Assembly: GCF_009671245.1 (NCBI RefSeq)
Contig: NZ_VTFS01000001.1
Span: 779,914 to 843,913 of the forward strand
Direction: 5' to 3'
Source: Marinicella rhabdoformis
GTDB taxonomy: Bacteria > Pseudomonadota > Gammaproteobacteria > Xanthomonadales > Marinicellaceae
DNA: 64,000 nucleotides
Below the pieces are notes generated by a model, which saw only the letters and a list, made by a program, of their open reading frames with translations, was not told the DNA's origin and searched no databases. Shown piece by piece: positions 18,422 to 27,871 of this stretch; position 1 is the stretch's first letter, and each line of letters opens with the position of its first letter. A program made the translations under genes and the position numbers.

Positions 18422-19480
18422 TTATTTAATATCTTCATCTATAACCATGCCTTTGCTCTTGGCACGCCTGGCCCATTTGTTTCGGGCATGAATCTGTAGA
18501 TCTTCAATTTTATCTGATTCATCCATGATTTCTAAGCCCAACAAGGTTTCAAAAACATCCTCTAAAGTCACCAAACCATCAACATCACCATACTCATTAA
18601 CCACCAAAGCCATGTGAAAATTATTCTCAAACAGGTGTTCAAGCAACAAAGGCAGTGAAAGGTACTCTGAAACATATTCAAGTGGACGTTGGAGGCTTTC
18701 TAAACTCACGTTTTCACCTTTGGCATGAGCCAATAACACATCTGACTTCAATACAAAACAAGGGTTGTCTTTGTTCTTTTTAGAAGTCAAGGGTATTCGA
18801 GAAAAGCGCAAATCTGACACCTGTTCAAACACATCTTCAATCATGGCAGCCGCAGGTAAACTGGTGATCACACTTCTCGGTGTCATGATGTCTTTGATCT
18901 TCAAAGAACCTAACTGGAATAAATTATTGATGATGCGTGCTTCATGCGCATCAATCAAACCCGTCCGTTCGCCCAAGCCTGCCATGGCGATGAATTCATC
19001 GCGGTTGAAGCCGTGGTGCTTTTTACCCTTTGAAATCAGCTTGGTGATGAACTCAGAAGCAATGATCAAAGGGTATAACAATTTAATTAACACAGCGATA
19101 AAGCCCATGGTCAGCGAAGCCAATGACTTCCAATACACCGCACCAATGGTCTTCGGAATGATTTCAGAAAACACCAAAATCAAGACCGTAATGACCGCTG
19201 AAAAAACACCAATCCATTCGCTGCCAAAAACTTGAGTTGCCTTGGCACCAGCGACAATCGCGCCCACCGTGTGTGCTATGGTATTGAGTGTCAAAATTGC
19301 AGCCAAAGACCGGTCCACATCATCAAACCTGAGCTTTTTTATCAAGTTGGCTTTTTTGGCATCTGTTAGTTTGAGTTTTTCAATGTAAGCCGGCGTGATG
19401 CTCAACAGCACCGCCTCTGCAATCGAACACAGAAAGGAAAACAACAAAGCACCAAAAACGTAAAATATCAGCAACAACAT
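18422..19480 (-). CDS. CNNM (DUF21) and CBS-domain membrane protein
   Basis: A 352-residue protein with an N-terminal DUF21/CNNM membrane domain (about 1-175, four hydrophobic segments) and a CBS pair (about 195-320; DIMTPRSVITSLP and the second repeat ending YGDVDGLVTLEDVFE). Relatives are linked to magnesium or cobalt transport and homeostasis. It ends soon after the CBS pair, so it lacks the C-terminal CorC/HlyC domain of longer family members. It starts 21 bases after mnmG and is probably cotranscribed with it. Confidence 0.88.
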   Translation of the reverse strand: MLLLIFYVFGALLFSFLCSIAEAVLLSITPAYIEKLKLTDAKKANLIKKLRFDDVDRSLAAILTLNTIAHTVGAIVAGAKATQVFGSEWIGVFSAVITVLILVFSEIIPKTIGAVYWKSLASLTMGFIAVLIKLLYPLIIASEFITKLISKGKKHHGFNRDEFIAMAGLGERTGLIDAHEARIINNLFQLGSLKIKDIMTPRSVITSLPAAAMIEDVFEQVSDLRFSRIPLTSKKNKDNPCFVLKSDVLLAHAKGENVSLESLQRPLEYVSEYLSLPLLLEHLFENNFHMALVVNEYGDVDGLVTLEDVFETLLGLEIMDESDKIEDLQIHARNKWARRAKSKGMVIDEDIK

Positions 19481-19501
19481 AAATCAATCCTTTAAATTTT
19501 A

Positions 19502-21382
19502 TTAACCCGCTTTTTTCAAATACACCAACAACAGAGACACTGCGGCTGGCGTCATGCCTTGGATTCTTGAGGCTTGGCCGATGGTTTCGGGTTTGATGTT
19601 GTTGAGTTTTTCAGTCAACTCACCACTCAGGCCGGTGATGGCGCTGTAATCCATGTCCAAAGGCAGTGCTTTGCTTTCGTGTTTTTTGGCTTTGTCGATT
19701 TCTTGCTGTTGGCGTTCCAGATAGCCTGCATATTGGGTGTGGATTTCGACCTGTTCCAAAACTTTTTCAGCCTGCGATGGCAGCGAAATTTCATCCAATG
19801 AATTGAGCATGCTGATGTTAACCTCAGGTCGGCGCAATAAATCATAGGCGCTGGTTTCTTTACTTAATTCAATGCCTGATTGGGTGATGAATTTTTTGCC
19901 TAAGGCATTGTTCGGGCCCAACCAGACAGATTTTAAGTGATCTAATGAACCTTCAACATCTTTGCGCTTCTGAGAAAAGGCATCCCATCGTGTGGCATCG
20001 ACCAAGCCCAGTTCATGACCTTTTTCAGTGAGCCTGAAGTCGGCATTGTCTTCACGCAGCATCAAGCGGTATTCAGCACGTGATGTGAACATGCGGTAAG
20101 GTTCATTGGTGCCTTGAGTGATTAAATCATCAATCAAAACACCCATATAAGCTTCGTTCCTGGCAGGTGTCCATGAAGGCTTCCCTGCTACTTTCAAGGC
20201 GGCATTCATGCCCGCAATCAAACCTTGCGCACCGGCTTCTTCATAGCCTGTGGTGCCGTTGATTTGACCTGCGAAGAACAAGTTTTCCACGTATTTGGTT
20301 TCCAAAGAGGCTTGCAGTCCACGAGGGTCGAAGAAATCATACTCGATGGCATAACCCGGTCTTGTGATGTGTGCGTTTTCAAAACCTTTGATTGAGCGCA
20401 CCAAATCAATTTGCACATCGAATGGTAAAGAAGTCGAGATGCCATTGGGATAAAGCTCATGGGTATTCAAGCCTTCTGGCTCAACAAAAATCTGGTGTGA
20501 GTCCTTATCAGCAAAGCGCATGATTTTGTCTTCAATCGATGGACAATATCGCGGCCCTTTTCCTTCAATTTCACCTGAATACATCGGCGAGCGGTCTAAA
20601 CCATTGCGGATAAAATCATGTGTTTGTAAATTGGTATGGGTGATAAAACAACTGACCTGTTCAGGGTGTTGTGACAAATCACCTATATATGAAAAAACAG
20701 GTCTTGGTGTGTCACCAGGCTGTTCTTCCATGACCGAAAAATCGACGGTTTTACCATCAATTCTAGGTGGAGTGCCTGTTTTCAAGCGATCGACTTGAAA
20801 TGGCAAAGCACGCAGTTTTTGCGCCAAAACCGTCGCAGGCGGATCACCCGCCCTGCCACCTGAAAAATTAGACATGCCAATATGAATTTTACCGGCCAAG
20901 AAAGTACCGACAGTTAAGACCACCGTTTTGGCCATAAAGACCAAACCCATTTGTGTCACGGCACCTTTGACTTGGTCATTTTCAATGATCAAATCTTCTA
21001 CGCCTTGTTGAAACATCGACAGGTTTTCTTGAGTTTCGACCACGCCACGGATGTGTTCACGGTACAAAGCACGGTCACATTGTGCGCGGGTGGCACGAAC
21101 GGCCGCCCCTTTGCGCGAATTCAGTGTGCGCCATTGGATACCCGCATGGTCTGTGGCCTGTGCCATCACGCCACCCAGTGCATCTATTTCTTTCACCAAA
21201 TGGCCTTTACCAATGCCGCCTATGGCAGGATTACAGCTCATTTGTCCAATGGTTTCGATGTTGTGGGTTAGCAGCAAGGTTTTTGCACCCATGCGCGCAG
21301 AAGCCAAAGCGGCTTCGGTTCCGGCATGGCCCCCGCCAACAACTATCACATCAAAAATTTGGTCGTATTTCATCGCATTCAC
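19502..21382 (-). CDS. mnmG: tRNA uridine-34 modification enzyme MnmG (GidA)
   Basis: A 626-residue FAD enzyme that, with MnmE, installs (carboxymethyl)aminomethyl at wobble U34. The dinucleotide-binding motif [19 protein letters not shown] is at 14-32. [23 protein letters not shown] follows near 48-70 and the C-terminal helical MnmE/tRNA-binding domain is complete. Length is normal (E. coli 629). Downstream is a CNNM gene rather than rsmG (gidB), which commonly follows mnmG. Confidence 0.97.
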   Translation of the reverse strand: MNAMKYDQIFDVIVVGGGHAGTEAALASARMGAKTLLLTHNIETIGQMSCNPAIGGIGKGHLVKEIDALGGVMAQATDHAGIQWRTLNSRKGAAVRATRAQCDRALYREHIRGVVETQENLSMFQQGVEDLIIENDQVKGAVTQMGLVFMAKTVVLTVGTFLAGKIHIGMSNFSGGRAGDPPATVLAQKLRALPFQVDRLKTGTPPRIDGKTVDFSVMEEQPGDTPRPVFSYIGDLSQHPEQVSCFITHTNLQTHDFIRNGLDRSPMYSGEIEGKGPRYCPSIEDKIMRFADKDSHQIFVEPEGLNTHELYPNGISTSLPFDVQIDLVRSIKGFENAHITRPGYAIEYDFFDPRGLQASLETKYVENLFFAGQINGTTGYEEAGAQGLIAGMNAALKVAGKPSWTPARNEAYMGVLIDDLITQGTNEPYRMFTSRAEYRLMLREDNADFRLTEKGHELGLVDATRWDAFSQKRKDVEGSLDHLKSVWLGPNNALGKKFITQSGIELSKETSAYDLLRRPEVNISMLNSLDEISLPSQAEKVLEQVEIHTQYAGYLERQQQEIDKAKKHESKALPLDMDYSAITGLSGELTEKLNNIKPETIGQASRIQGMTPAAVSLLLVYLKKAG

Positions 21383-21445
21383 ATTAAATCAAAGTCAACC
21401 CCGCATTTTACCATTGTTTTCTTTCTGATTTTTGTTTCAGGTACT

Positions 21446-21466
21446 AAAAAAGGGCCTTCCTGGCCC
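21446..21466 (-). terminator. Rho-independent terminator of the TonB-dependent receptor gene
   Basis: On the minus strand GGGCC-AGGAA-GGCCC is followed by six T, about 110 bases past the receptor stop codon and before mnmG. Confidence 0.75.
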
Positions 21467-21576
21467 AAATTTTTAAGGAATCCCCCCAACTATATAGATA
21501 AATTTGAAGAACATATGGAGAGTATCGGACGGGCCATGCGCTTCCTTCGCATCACCCGAACATTTTTAATCATTCA

Positions 21577-24246
21577 TCAGAATGTTTGCGTGTACCTCAT
21601 GTATGTGATGCGGCCATAACCATCATACAGACCAAAGTCATAATCCCTGCTTCCGGCATTACCCAAGAATAAAGGAGGGAACTTCTCACCAATGTTTCTC
21701 GCACCTAAAGTGATTTTCCCGTTCCATGGTGTGTGGTAATTCAACTGTAAGTCATGGGTTACCCAAGTTGGCACATGACCATTACAAATCGCACCATTTG
21801 GGTTATTAGGATCTGCACTCATGGTGTCACATTGGTCACCAATCAAATTCAAGTTATAACCAACAGAGAAGTCACCATACGAAAACGTATTATTGATAAC
21901 TGCTCTGGTGGCGGGCAAACCCGGATCGCCGACAAAGTCACGTGTGCTGGGGTTTTCTGCAGTAAGCAAATGACTGACTTGGATGCCTGTAGCCATTCGG
22001 CCGCCCAACATATCAAAACTGAACTTGGCATTTAAATCCAAACCTGAAGTATCAAACTCACCTCTATTAGCAAAACCGCGCAAGAAGCCACCTCTGATTG
22101 AACCATCTGGGTTGAAATCCACATTTAATCCCGCTGGGACTTGCCCACCTGTTTCAGCTAAATTTACAATTTGCTGCAATGAGAATGCTTGAATTTGATT
22201 ATCAATTTTGATGTTAAAATAATCCAAAGTAAAATTGAACCAATCTGTTGGCTCATATGCCACACCAAAAGCAAACTGCTTTGAAGTCTCAGAGCTTAAT
22301 TGTGGATTACTGATAACTGTCCCAGAAACCTGAGCTTGGTTTGCTCGGCAAGTAGCCAAATCTTGATACCCAAACGACTGACAAGTCGGCAAATGGAACG
22401 TAACACTGTCTGCAGTTTGTGACGGTTTTTGAGTCAATTCATCCAATGTTGGTGCCCTGAAACCTTCACCATAAGATGCTCGCAAGGTTAAATTATTTAA
22501 CATTTGATAGCGGAATGACAGCTTTGGAGAGAAATCATTTCCATAGTCCGAATACTTATCATATCGGCCTGCCAGTGACATTTCTAAATTATCCAGCAAT
22601 GGGAATAATGCTTCAAAAAAAGCAGATGTCACTTCACGTGTACCACCAGCACTTGAACCTGAAGAACCACCTACTTGGCCGGCCTCAGACAATGAATCAT
22701 AGGTATCATAATATTTTTCGTTCCTTTGCTCTGCGCCTAGTGAAATTTGCGCCGCACCATTGGCCATTTCAAATAGGTCAAAAGCCACTGAGCCAAAAAT
22801 TTCATCCTGATCATACCGGCCCACCCTGGATGTAGTTACATTAATAGAATTTAATACGGTTTCTGAAACCGAGTAAGGGTCACCTAAATTATAAGTACCG
22901 TCCGCAATCGCCGCATCAGCCGCTGACCTGAGTAAATAACCGCGACCAATATTAGTAAAGGTGTTGTTGTTTCTGTTAACTCCGAACTCCACTTCAGCAC
23001 GCCCAATTTGACCAATTACTCCCAATTGAAATGTGGTATTTTCAGTTTCAGTGGTGTTGTCTCGATTACCCAAAGCATCAAAACGGTGCCACCAATTGAC
23101 TGGCTGGGGTTCAAATCCAGAGTTAGGATCATACAAAGGACTGTCAGGATTGGTTGGGTTATTTGGGCTGTCAACTGGAATTAATACGCCTGAGCCACCA
23201 AAAGATGCTGCGGATGTTGCGGCAGCTGGCGCATACCGTCCAAATGTTGAGGTTTTAGCTACGGAGATATTTGACCATAATTCCCAGCTGTCATTAATTT
23301 CATACTTCACTCGACTGTAAAAAGACTCGTTTCCCGATGACGCCTCATCTGCAGCAACCAAGTTGAAATCAAATCCACAACGACCTCCAGGGCTCAATAA
23401 AGCAAACCCAGTGTCTGGAAAAGCACACGCGCCTGGGATTGCAGTCCAGTTGGTTAAATCATCAAGAACACCATCTCCATCCACATCTGATTGTGTTGAA
23501 AAGTTGTTACTATAAGGAGATGTTCCCGGATTAGTCCATGGAAAGGCACGAGAGAAAATGATTTCACGGTTATTCCATGAAACACCGGCAACTATACTGG
23601 CTCGGTCTCCCGATGCACCAAATATAATTGAACCCTCTTCTCTTTCACCACCCTCTGATGGTATAGACACTTCAGCGCCACCCAACATGATTTCAGCACC
23701 TTCATAATCACTGCGGGTGATGACATTTATCACACCACCAATGGCATCAGAACCATAGACAGCAGAGGCGCCATCACTGAGTACTTCAATGCGCTCAATC
23801 GCGCCCATTGGTATTTGTGTTAAATCTGCTGATCGGCCTGTTATACCCGACTTGGCCATTCTTCTACCATCAATAAGAACCAAAGTCCGAGCGGTTCCCA
23901 ATCCTCTTAAACTGACACTCGCCACACCAGCATTACCACTACCAGATTGTGGTCTATAAGAACCGGCACTATTGAATGTGGTATTTCTAATAAAGTCCGC
24001 AGCATTTGATTCGCCACTGAGTTCTAACTGCTCTCTGGTTATCACTGTTATGGGCAATGCACCCTCAACATCTGACCGTTTAATTCTTGAGCCAGTTACA
24101 GTGATTTTTTGTTGATCTTCAACATCTTCTTCTTCATCATTTTGCACTTGCGCGAAAGCCACACTGCCCATAGCAGTAGAAGCCACCAAACCAGCAATCA
24201 AAGCTTGCTGTACAGCTTTAGTTATTGGGTTTCGTTTTAAATTCAT
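21577..24246 (-). CDS. TonB-dependent outer-membrane receptor
   Basis: An 889-residue receptor with a signal peptide ending SVAFAQ. A TonB-box-like region precedes the plug ITVTGSRIKRSDVEGALP. The plug (about 50-185) has LRGLGTARTLVLIDGRR and YGSDAIGGVINVITR, and the barrel ends in GRITYMRYTQTF with a terminal Phe. The large size and the start KRNPITKAVQQALIAG are like receptors for organic substrates in Xanthomonadales and Alteromonadales, but the ligand is unknown. A good ribosome site (GGAGAATC) precedes the ATG. It is monocistronic, with a palindrome-rich leader upstream. Confidence 0.93.
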   Translation of the reverse strand: MNLKRNPITKAVQQALIAGLVASTAMGSVAFAQVQNDEEEDVEDQQKITVTGSRIKRSDVEGALPITVITREQLELSGESNAADFIRNTTFNSAGSYRPQSGSGNAGVASVSLRGLGTARTLVLIDGRRMAKSGITGRSADLTQIPMGAIERIEVLSDGASAVYGSDAIGGVINVITRSDYEGAEIMLGGAEVSIPSEGGEREEGSIIFGASGDRASIVAGVSWNNREIIFSRAFPWTNPGTSPYSNNFSTQSDVDGDGVLDDLTNWTAIPGACAFPDTGFALLSPGGRCGFDFNLVAADEASSGNESFYSRVKYEINDSWELWSNISVAKTSTFGRYAPAAATSAASFGGSGVLIPVDSPNNPTNPDSPLYDPNSGFEPQPVNWWHRFDALGNRDNTTETENTTFQLGVIGQIGRAEVEFGVNRNNNTFTNIGRGYLLRSAADAAIADGTYNLGDPYSVSETVLNSINVTTSRVGRYDQDEIFGSVAFDLFEMANGAAQISLGAEQRNEKYYDTYDSLSEAGQVGGSSGSSAGGTREVTSAFFEALFPLLDNLEMSLAGRYDKYSDYGNDFSPKLSFRYQMLNNLTLRASYGEGFRAPTLDELTQKPSQTADSVTFHLPTCQSFGYQDLATCRANQAQVSGTVISNPQLSSETSKQFAFGVAYEPTDWFNFTLDYFNIKIDNQIQAFSLQQIVNLAETGGQVPAGLNVDFNPDGSIRGGFLRGFANRGEFDTSGLDLNAKFSFDMLGGRMATGIQVSHLLTAENPSTRDFVGDPGLPATRAVINNTFSYGDFSVGYNLNLIGDQCDTMSADPNNPNGAICNGHVPTWVTHDLQLNYHTPWNGKITLGARNIGEKFPPLFLGNAGSRDYDFGLYDGYGRITYMRYTQTF

Positions 24247-24297
24247 TTTTGATTCTCCAAATTTTTTTATTTCTCTGTTTTTGTATTTCAGTTCTTC

Positions 24298-24421
24298 AGT
24301 AGGTATATGAGCACCTACTGATTAACTGACTGATCAAATTTATGGTTGATGCAGTCAATAGATTGCAATCTACGAAAGAAGCTGTATCTACTATTCTAAT
24401 AGTACCTATCTCTTCGTACTA
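24298..24421. promoter_or_regulatory. Cluster of palindromes in the receptor leader
   Basis: Four elements fall within 124 bases: AGTAGGT/ACCTACT (24298-24319, 8-base loop), GATTGCAATC (24361-24370), TACTATT-CT-AATAGTA (24389-24404) and TAGTAC/GTACTA (24400-24421). Because they lie 50-175 bases upstream of the receptor start, operators or RNA structure are plausible. No regulator family can be assigned. Confidence 0.45.
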
Positions 24422-24499
24422 AATCAACAATAGTTTACATTTTTTTAACCATTACAAAAATCAATAGATTATGCAAAGGCAGTAAAACAAGAGGGAGAA

Positions 24500-24559
24500 A
24501 TGACATACACCATTGATATAAAAGGATTTATTAGGCACTTAAATAGTAAACAGCGTTAA
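24500..24559 (+). CDS. Possible 19-residue ORF or decayed gene start
   Basis: ATG at 24500 with GAGGGAG six bases upstream opens a 19-codon frame (MTYTIDIKGFIRHLNSKQR) ending in TAA. A shifted frame continues from about 24550 with protein-like sequence TALRTEAEEKESGLNETLKN to a stop near 24621. This could be a small leader peptide or the remains of a frameshifted gene. No family is recognised. Confidence 0.25.
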   Translation: MTYTIDIKGFIRHLNSKQR

Positions 24560-24819
24560 GAACAGAAGCTGAAGAAAAAGAGTCTGGGCTTAATGAAACC
24601 CTTAAAAATAAGTTAATATAACCCGGTTACTTGGCTTTTAAACTAGATTGATTAACAAATAAAAGGCTTCAAAAAAGGCATTGGGAACAAAAATAAACGC
24701 ATAAAACAGATATGATAAATTGATTCTTTTTTTATAAATGATCACTAAATTTTCAAATGGATTCATAAACTCACTCCAAAGCCGCTATCAAATAGTTCAA
24801 CAGTCATAATTTCATCAAA

Positions 24820-24966
24820 TTAATGTTTTTTAAGGTTTCGACATGTTTGTGTTTTATCGACCCATTGCCCACCAGAATCTACACACTTGGCTTGGTTTAA
24901 AATAACACACCCTCGAAAACACAACAAGCAAAGCACAAACAATCCATACATCAGATTCAACCTCAT
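24820..24966 (-). CDS. Small Cys-containing membrane or exported protein coupled to the sortase gene
   Basis: A 48-codon frame whose ATG overlaps the sortase stop codon (ATGA), giving strong translational coupling. Residues 5-24 are hydrophobic with Cys13, Cys16 and Cys20. A mature-like part follows with KCVDSGGQWVDKTQTCR, that is C-x4-GGxW-x6-C shaped with Cys28 and Cys42, then a basic tail. The GG-x-W between two Cys resembles small exported disulphide proteins. The possible lipobox (FRGC) is poor. Position suggests it belongs to the sortase system, but its function is unknown. Confidence 0.6.
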   Translation of the reverse strand: MRLNLMYGLFVLCLLCFRGCVILNQAKCVDSGGQWVDKTQTCRNLKKH

Positions 24967-25610
24967 ATTCTTTCTGCGGTAATTTGAAAACGCAAAGGGC
25001 CCCCAGTTGATAGCGCATCAAATGGATAGCAGGTAGTCAACACCAATTGATCTTTATCTTGAATAACAATTTGTTCTATCCGACTGTCAACGATACGCAA
25101 GTCATTCACTTGATAGCTGAACTTCCCTTGTAAGGTTTCAACTTCAATCACATCACCCACACTGACACCAGATAGGTAACTAAAATGTGAATCATTGTGA
25201 CCACTGAAGACCGTGGTCTTATCCTCACCAGGCATACCTGACTGGTATGAATGCGCTGGGCCAAAAGCCATGTTCCTGCCACTCGCACCAGCTAAAATAT
25301 AGCTGCTTTGATTTAAACTGGGGACAGACAGTTTAGCCACAGGATGGGTATCAGCCCAAGACCATGGTGGGTGCACATCACCATCTTTCAGTGTCAGCGC
25401 CCATGCATCAGCGATCAGCCACTGAGATAAATGGGCCTTTGCCAGCATGTACCCGGAGGAAAGCACATACCAGCCGCCCAAAACAAAGATGCCGACGATC
25501 ACCATGCGTAATCCACGCTTCTTGGCAGGTTTGTTCACTGCATAACCTTTACCGCCATAAGTCAAACTGTGCTTAGAGAAATGGTTTTTTAAAAAATAGT
25601 TCGTTGACAT
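24963..25610 (-). CDS. Class GN (marine proteobacterial) sortase
   Basis: A 215-residue single-pass membrane cysteine transpeptidase. The basic N-terminal stretch (KPAKKRGLR) is followed by a helix at about 36-57. The catalytic triad is visible: His138 in SGHND, Cys194 in LVLTTCYPF and Arg207 in LRFQI. Gram-negative sortases of this class normally occur once per genome beside a single VIT/VWA target, which is exactly the neighbour here, 10 bases upstream. It should cleave the C-terminal signal of that target and transfer it to an unknown acceptor. Confidence 0.92.
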   Translation of the reverse strand: MSTNYFLKNHFSKHSLTYGGKGYAVNKPAKKRGLRMVIVGIFVLGGWYVLSSGYMLAKAHLSQWLIADAWALTLKDGDVHPPWSWADTHPVAKLSVPSLNQSSYILAGASGRNMAFGPAHSYQSGMPGEDKTTVFSGHNDSHFSYLSGVSVGDVIEVETLQGKFSYQVNDLRIVDSRIEQIVIQDKDQLVLTTCYPFDALSTGGPLRFQITAERI

Positions 25611-25620
25611 CTGATGCTCC

Positions 25621-27750
25621 TTAAAGTTTATGCTGCATTTGAGTGCGTCGTTGTAACCACCCTGCTATTAAAATCATCAACATGCCAAACAGCATTTGTC
25701 CTTTGATGCCAAGTGAGCCTTGAGGATATGCTAACGACTCTGCATACCTTTTTTGTGCTGCCTTGGCTTGTGCTTGCCTGCTCAGGTTGGGTGTTTTATC
25801 TACCGCAACTAAAGATGTAAACTCAGTCACTAACCCATGATTCAATGCCAACTCGGTAATGCTTTGTTTTAAAATATCGCGATTGCCTCCTAACATCAAA
25901 TCATCCATCCAATCCTCAACTTGGTTTCTGGCCCATAGCCTCGCGATACCCTCGGTTCTTCCATCATGTGACAGCTTCATACCTTCAGACCATGATTTGT
26001 TACCCTCATCATGGTGAGTTATTCCGCTGACAGTAAATTCATTACCACCCAGCTTGTCTTTTAGCGGTGTTTTAGTCGTCACGATCAATGGTTGCCCTAA
26101 ATACAAATCTGGAATCACTTTGGGGCTTTGTTCGGCTTTTGTGGCTTGCCATGCCACATCCACATCAGTCATGGCAGGAGATGCCAATTTATTGAACACA
26201 TCCCGCATAGATTCATCAACCAAATTCAAATCAGCAATTTGTGTGTAACTGCCTCGACCAAACATCGCTGCTTTGTTCATGAAATAATTGTTTGGCGCAA
26301 CTCCAATGGCGATGGTGAACAATCGGGCATCGCCAATGTTTTTTGCAATTTGGTCAAATATGGCGGCTTCATTACCCACCGAGCCGTCAGTTAAGAAAAT
26401 AATTTGGTTCAACATTTCAGCTTTGATGTTGCTGTCTTGCATGGCAATTTGTAATGCGGGCGCCATATTGGTGCCACCATCTGAAGAAAAACCATCAACA
26501 AAGTCCAATGCCCGCATGATATTTTCTGGCGTAGCAGGCATGGATTGTGAAAACAAAGCTTTGGCTGTCGAGTCAAAGTCAATGACATTAAAATAATTGT
26601 CAGCTGTTAACTCCGACAATGAAAACAACAAGGCATCTTTGGCTTGTGCCAATGCCTTTCCATGCATCGAACCCGAGGTATCCATGATGAAAGTGATGTT
26701 ACGTGCTTGGGTAACTTTTGCTGTGGCTTTTGGCGGCATGACCATCAATAAACTGTACTCATAGCCACCTTTCACTTCAGAAAACAAAGCCGCTTTGGGT
26801 GCATCGCCCAAGACAGGATACCAACGCATGACAAAGTCATGACTGTCATACAGCTGTGAATCTTCCAAACGCACAACGTGGTTTTTAAAATCTGATGCGA
26901 TGTGTACTTCATGATAAAGTGAACGAATTTCATCCACTTCGAAGCCAGCATCTAAGTGTACTTTGATCTGTCTTTGGAGTGAATCAGTCACATTGCTGTG
27001 CATCGGTAAACGTGCATCATAATCTGCAGGCACATAACGGGGTTTGATTGACATGGGTAACTGTAATTCAAAGTAGCCATTGTCATAACGCAAGCTTTGT
27101 TGGTAAGTGAGCTCTATTGTGATTGACTCAAAAGGTGCAATATTGGCAATATCTGAAGTAAAAATATTCGGACGATGTTGCTTCACCATGGTCGCGGTCA
27201 AGCCTTCGGCTTTGGCTTGTTGGTAGATTTGTTCAGCTTGCTTTTTCTCGTGAATCTCGCCTTCGATCATGCGGTCTCCAATGGTCATTTTAAGCCGATA
27301 TAAAGCCGACATGTCTGCCAAAGGATAGGCATAGACCCCTTCTGTAATCCAGTCTGGATTGTGGTTGGTAAATTGTTGCTTAACCGTTATCGTCGCCAAC
27401 AACCCATAAACATCGACATCAAATGAAGTGTTGTCTAATGTTAAGCTGCGGTATTCTCCGTTGGCTTTGTTAAAAGACAACATCATGCCGCTGGCAATGT
27501 CATCAAAATTAACTGCTTCACCGCCCGGCTGCTGTGCATGAACATTGATGTTGTACATCAAGCCAATCACCATGGTGAATGAAAAGATAACAGCATCTTT
27601 CCAGTTTAATTGTAAGCTCTGGTGTTTCTTGGGTGTGTTATCGACTGATTGACGTGCTTGCGCTTTTTGGCTATTTGTATCATGTGACTTACGCTGTGCA
27701 ATACCTTCCAGCTGCTCACGGATGCTGTTTTTGTTATTTTGAGTTGCCAT
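25621..27750 (-). CDS. VIT and VWA domain protein, sortase target
   Basis: A 709-residue surface protein. A long polar N-region (1-50) precedes a hydrophobic segment (about 52-70) ending NVHAQQ. A VIT domain lies at about 90-220 and a VWA domain at about 345-520 with MIDAS motif DTSGSMHG. The C-terminus has a sorting-signal layout: YPQGS at 675-679, a hydrophobic helix at 681-700, then RR. The usual motif in this family is LPxTG-like, so this one is divergent. First gene of the cluster, with the sortase and the 48-residue protein following. Confidence 0.9.
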   Translation of the reverse strand: MATQNNKNSIREQLEGIAQRKSHDTNSQKAQARQSVDNTPKKHQSLQLNWKDAVIFSFTMVIGLMYNINVHAQQPGGEAVNFDDIASGMMLSFNKANGEYRSLTLDNTSFDVDVYGLLATITVKQQFTNHNPDWITEGVYAYPLADMSALYRLKMTIGDRMIEGEIHEKKQAEQIYQQAKAEGLTATMVKQHRPNIFTSDIANIAPFESITIELTYQQSLRYDNGYFELQLPMSIKPRYVPADYDARLPMHSNVTDSLQRQIKVHLDAGFEVDEIRSLYHEVHIASDFKNHVVRLEDSQLYDSHDFVMRWYPVLGDAPKAALFSEVKGGYEYSLLMVMPPKATAKVTQARNITFIMDTSGSMHGKALAQAKDALLFSLSELTADNYFNVIDFDSTAKALFSQSMPATPENIMRALDFVDGFSSDGGTNMAPALQIAMQDSNIKAEMLNQIIFLTDGSVGNEAAIFDQIAKNIGDARLFTIAIGVAPNNYFMNKAAMFGRGSYTQIADLNLVDESMRDVFNKLASPAMTDVDVAWQATKAEQSPKVIPDLYLGQPLIVTTKTPLKDKLGGNEFTVSGITHHDEGNKSWSEGMKLSHDGRTEGIARLWARNQVEDWMDDLMLGGNRDILKQSITELALNHGLVTEFTSLVAVDKTPNLSRQAQAKAAQKRYAESLAYPQGSLGIKGQMLFGMLMILIAGWLQRRTQMQHKL

Positions 27751-27871
27751 ACTGACTCCTTGGTTAATGATGAGTCACTATTTAACCAAGTCAATGCGGC
27801 AACAAAATGCGCATAAAATGAAATGTTGTGGTGAATTATGTCAAAATTATGGCAAAGGCCAAAACCACTGA

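Larger units (their letters stand above)
24247..24819. other. Long AT-rich intergenic region upstream of the TonB receptor
   Basis: About 570 bases without a normal gene. The half next to the receptor (24298-24421) is dense in palindromes. At 24500 a short plus-strand frame with a good ribosome site begins, possibly a decayed gene. The remainder is AT-rich and I see nothing in it. Confidence 0.5.

Noticed and set aside
21051-21428. 125-codon plus-strand frame inside mnmG
   Set aside because: It is antisense to the conserved FAD-binding part of mnmG and rich in Cys, Pro and Ser as expected from a shadow frame.
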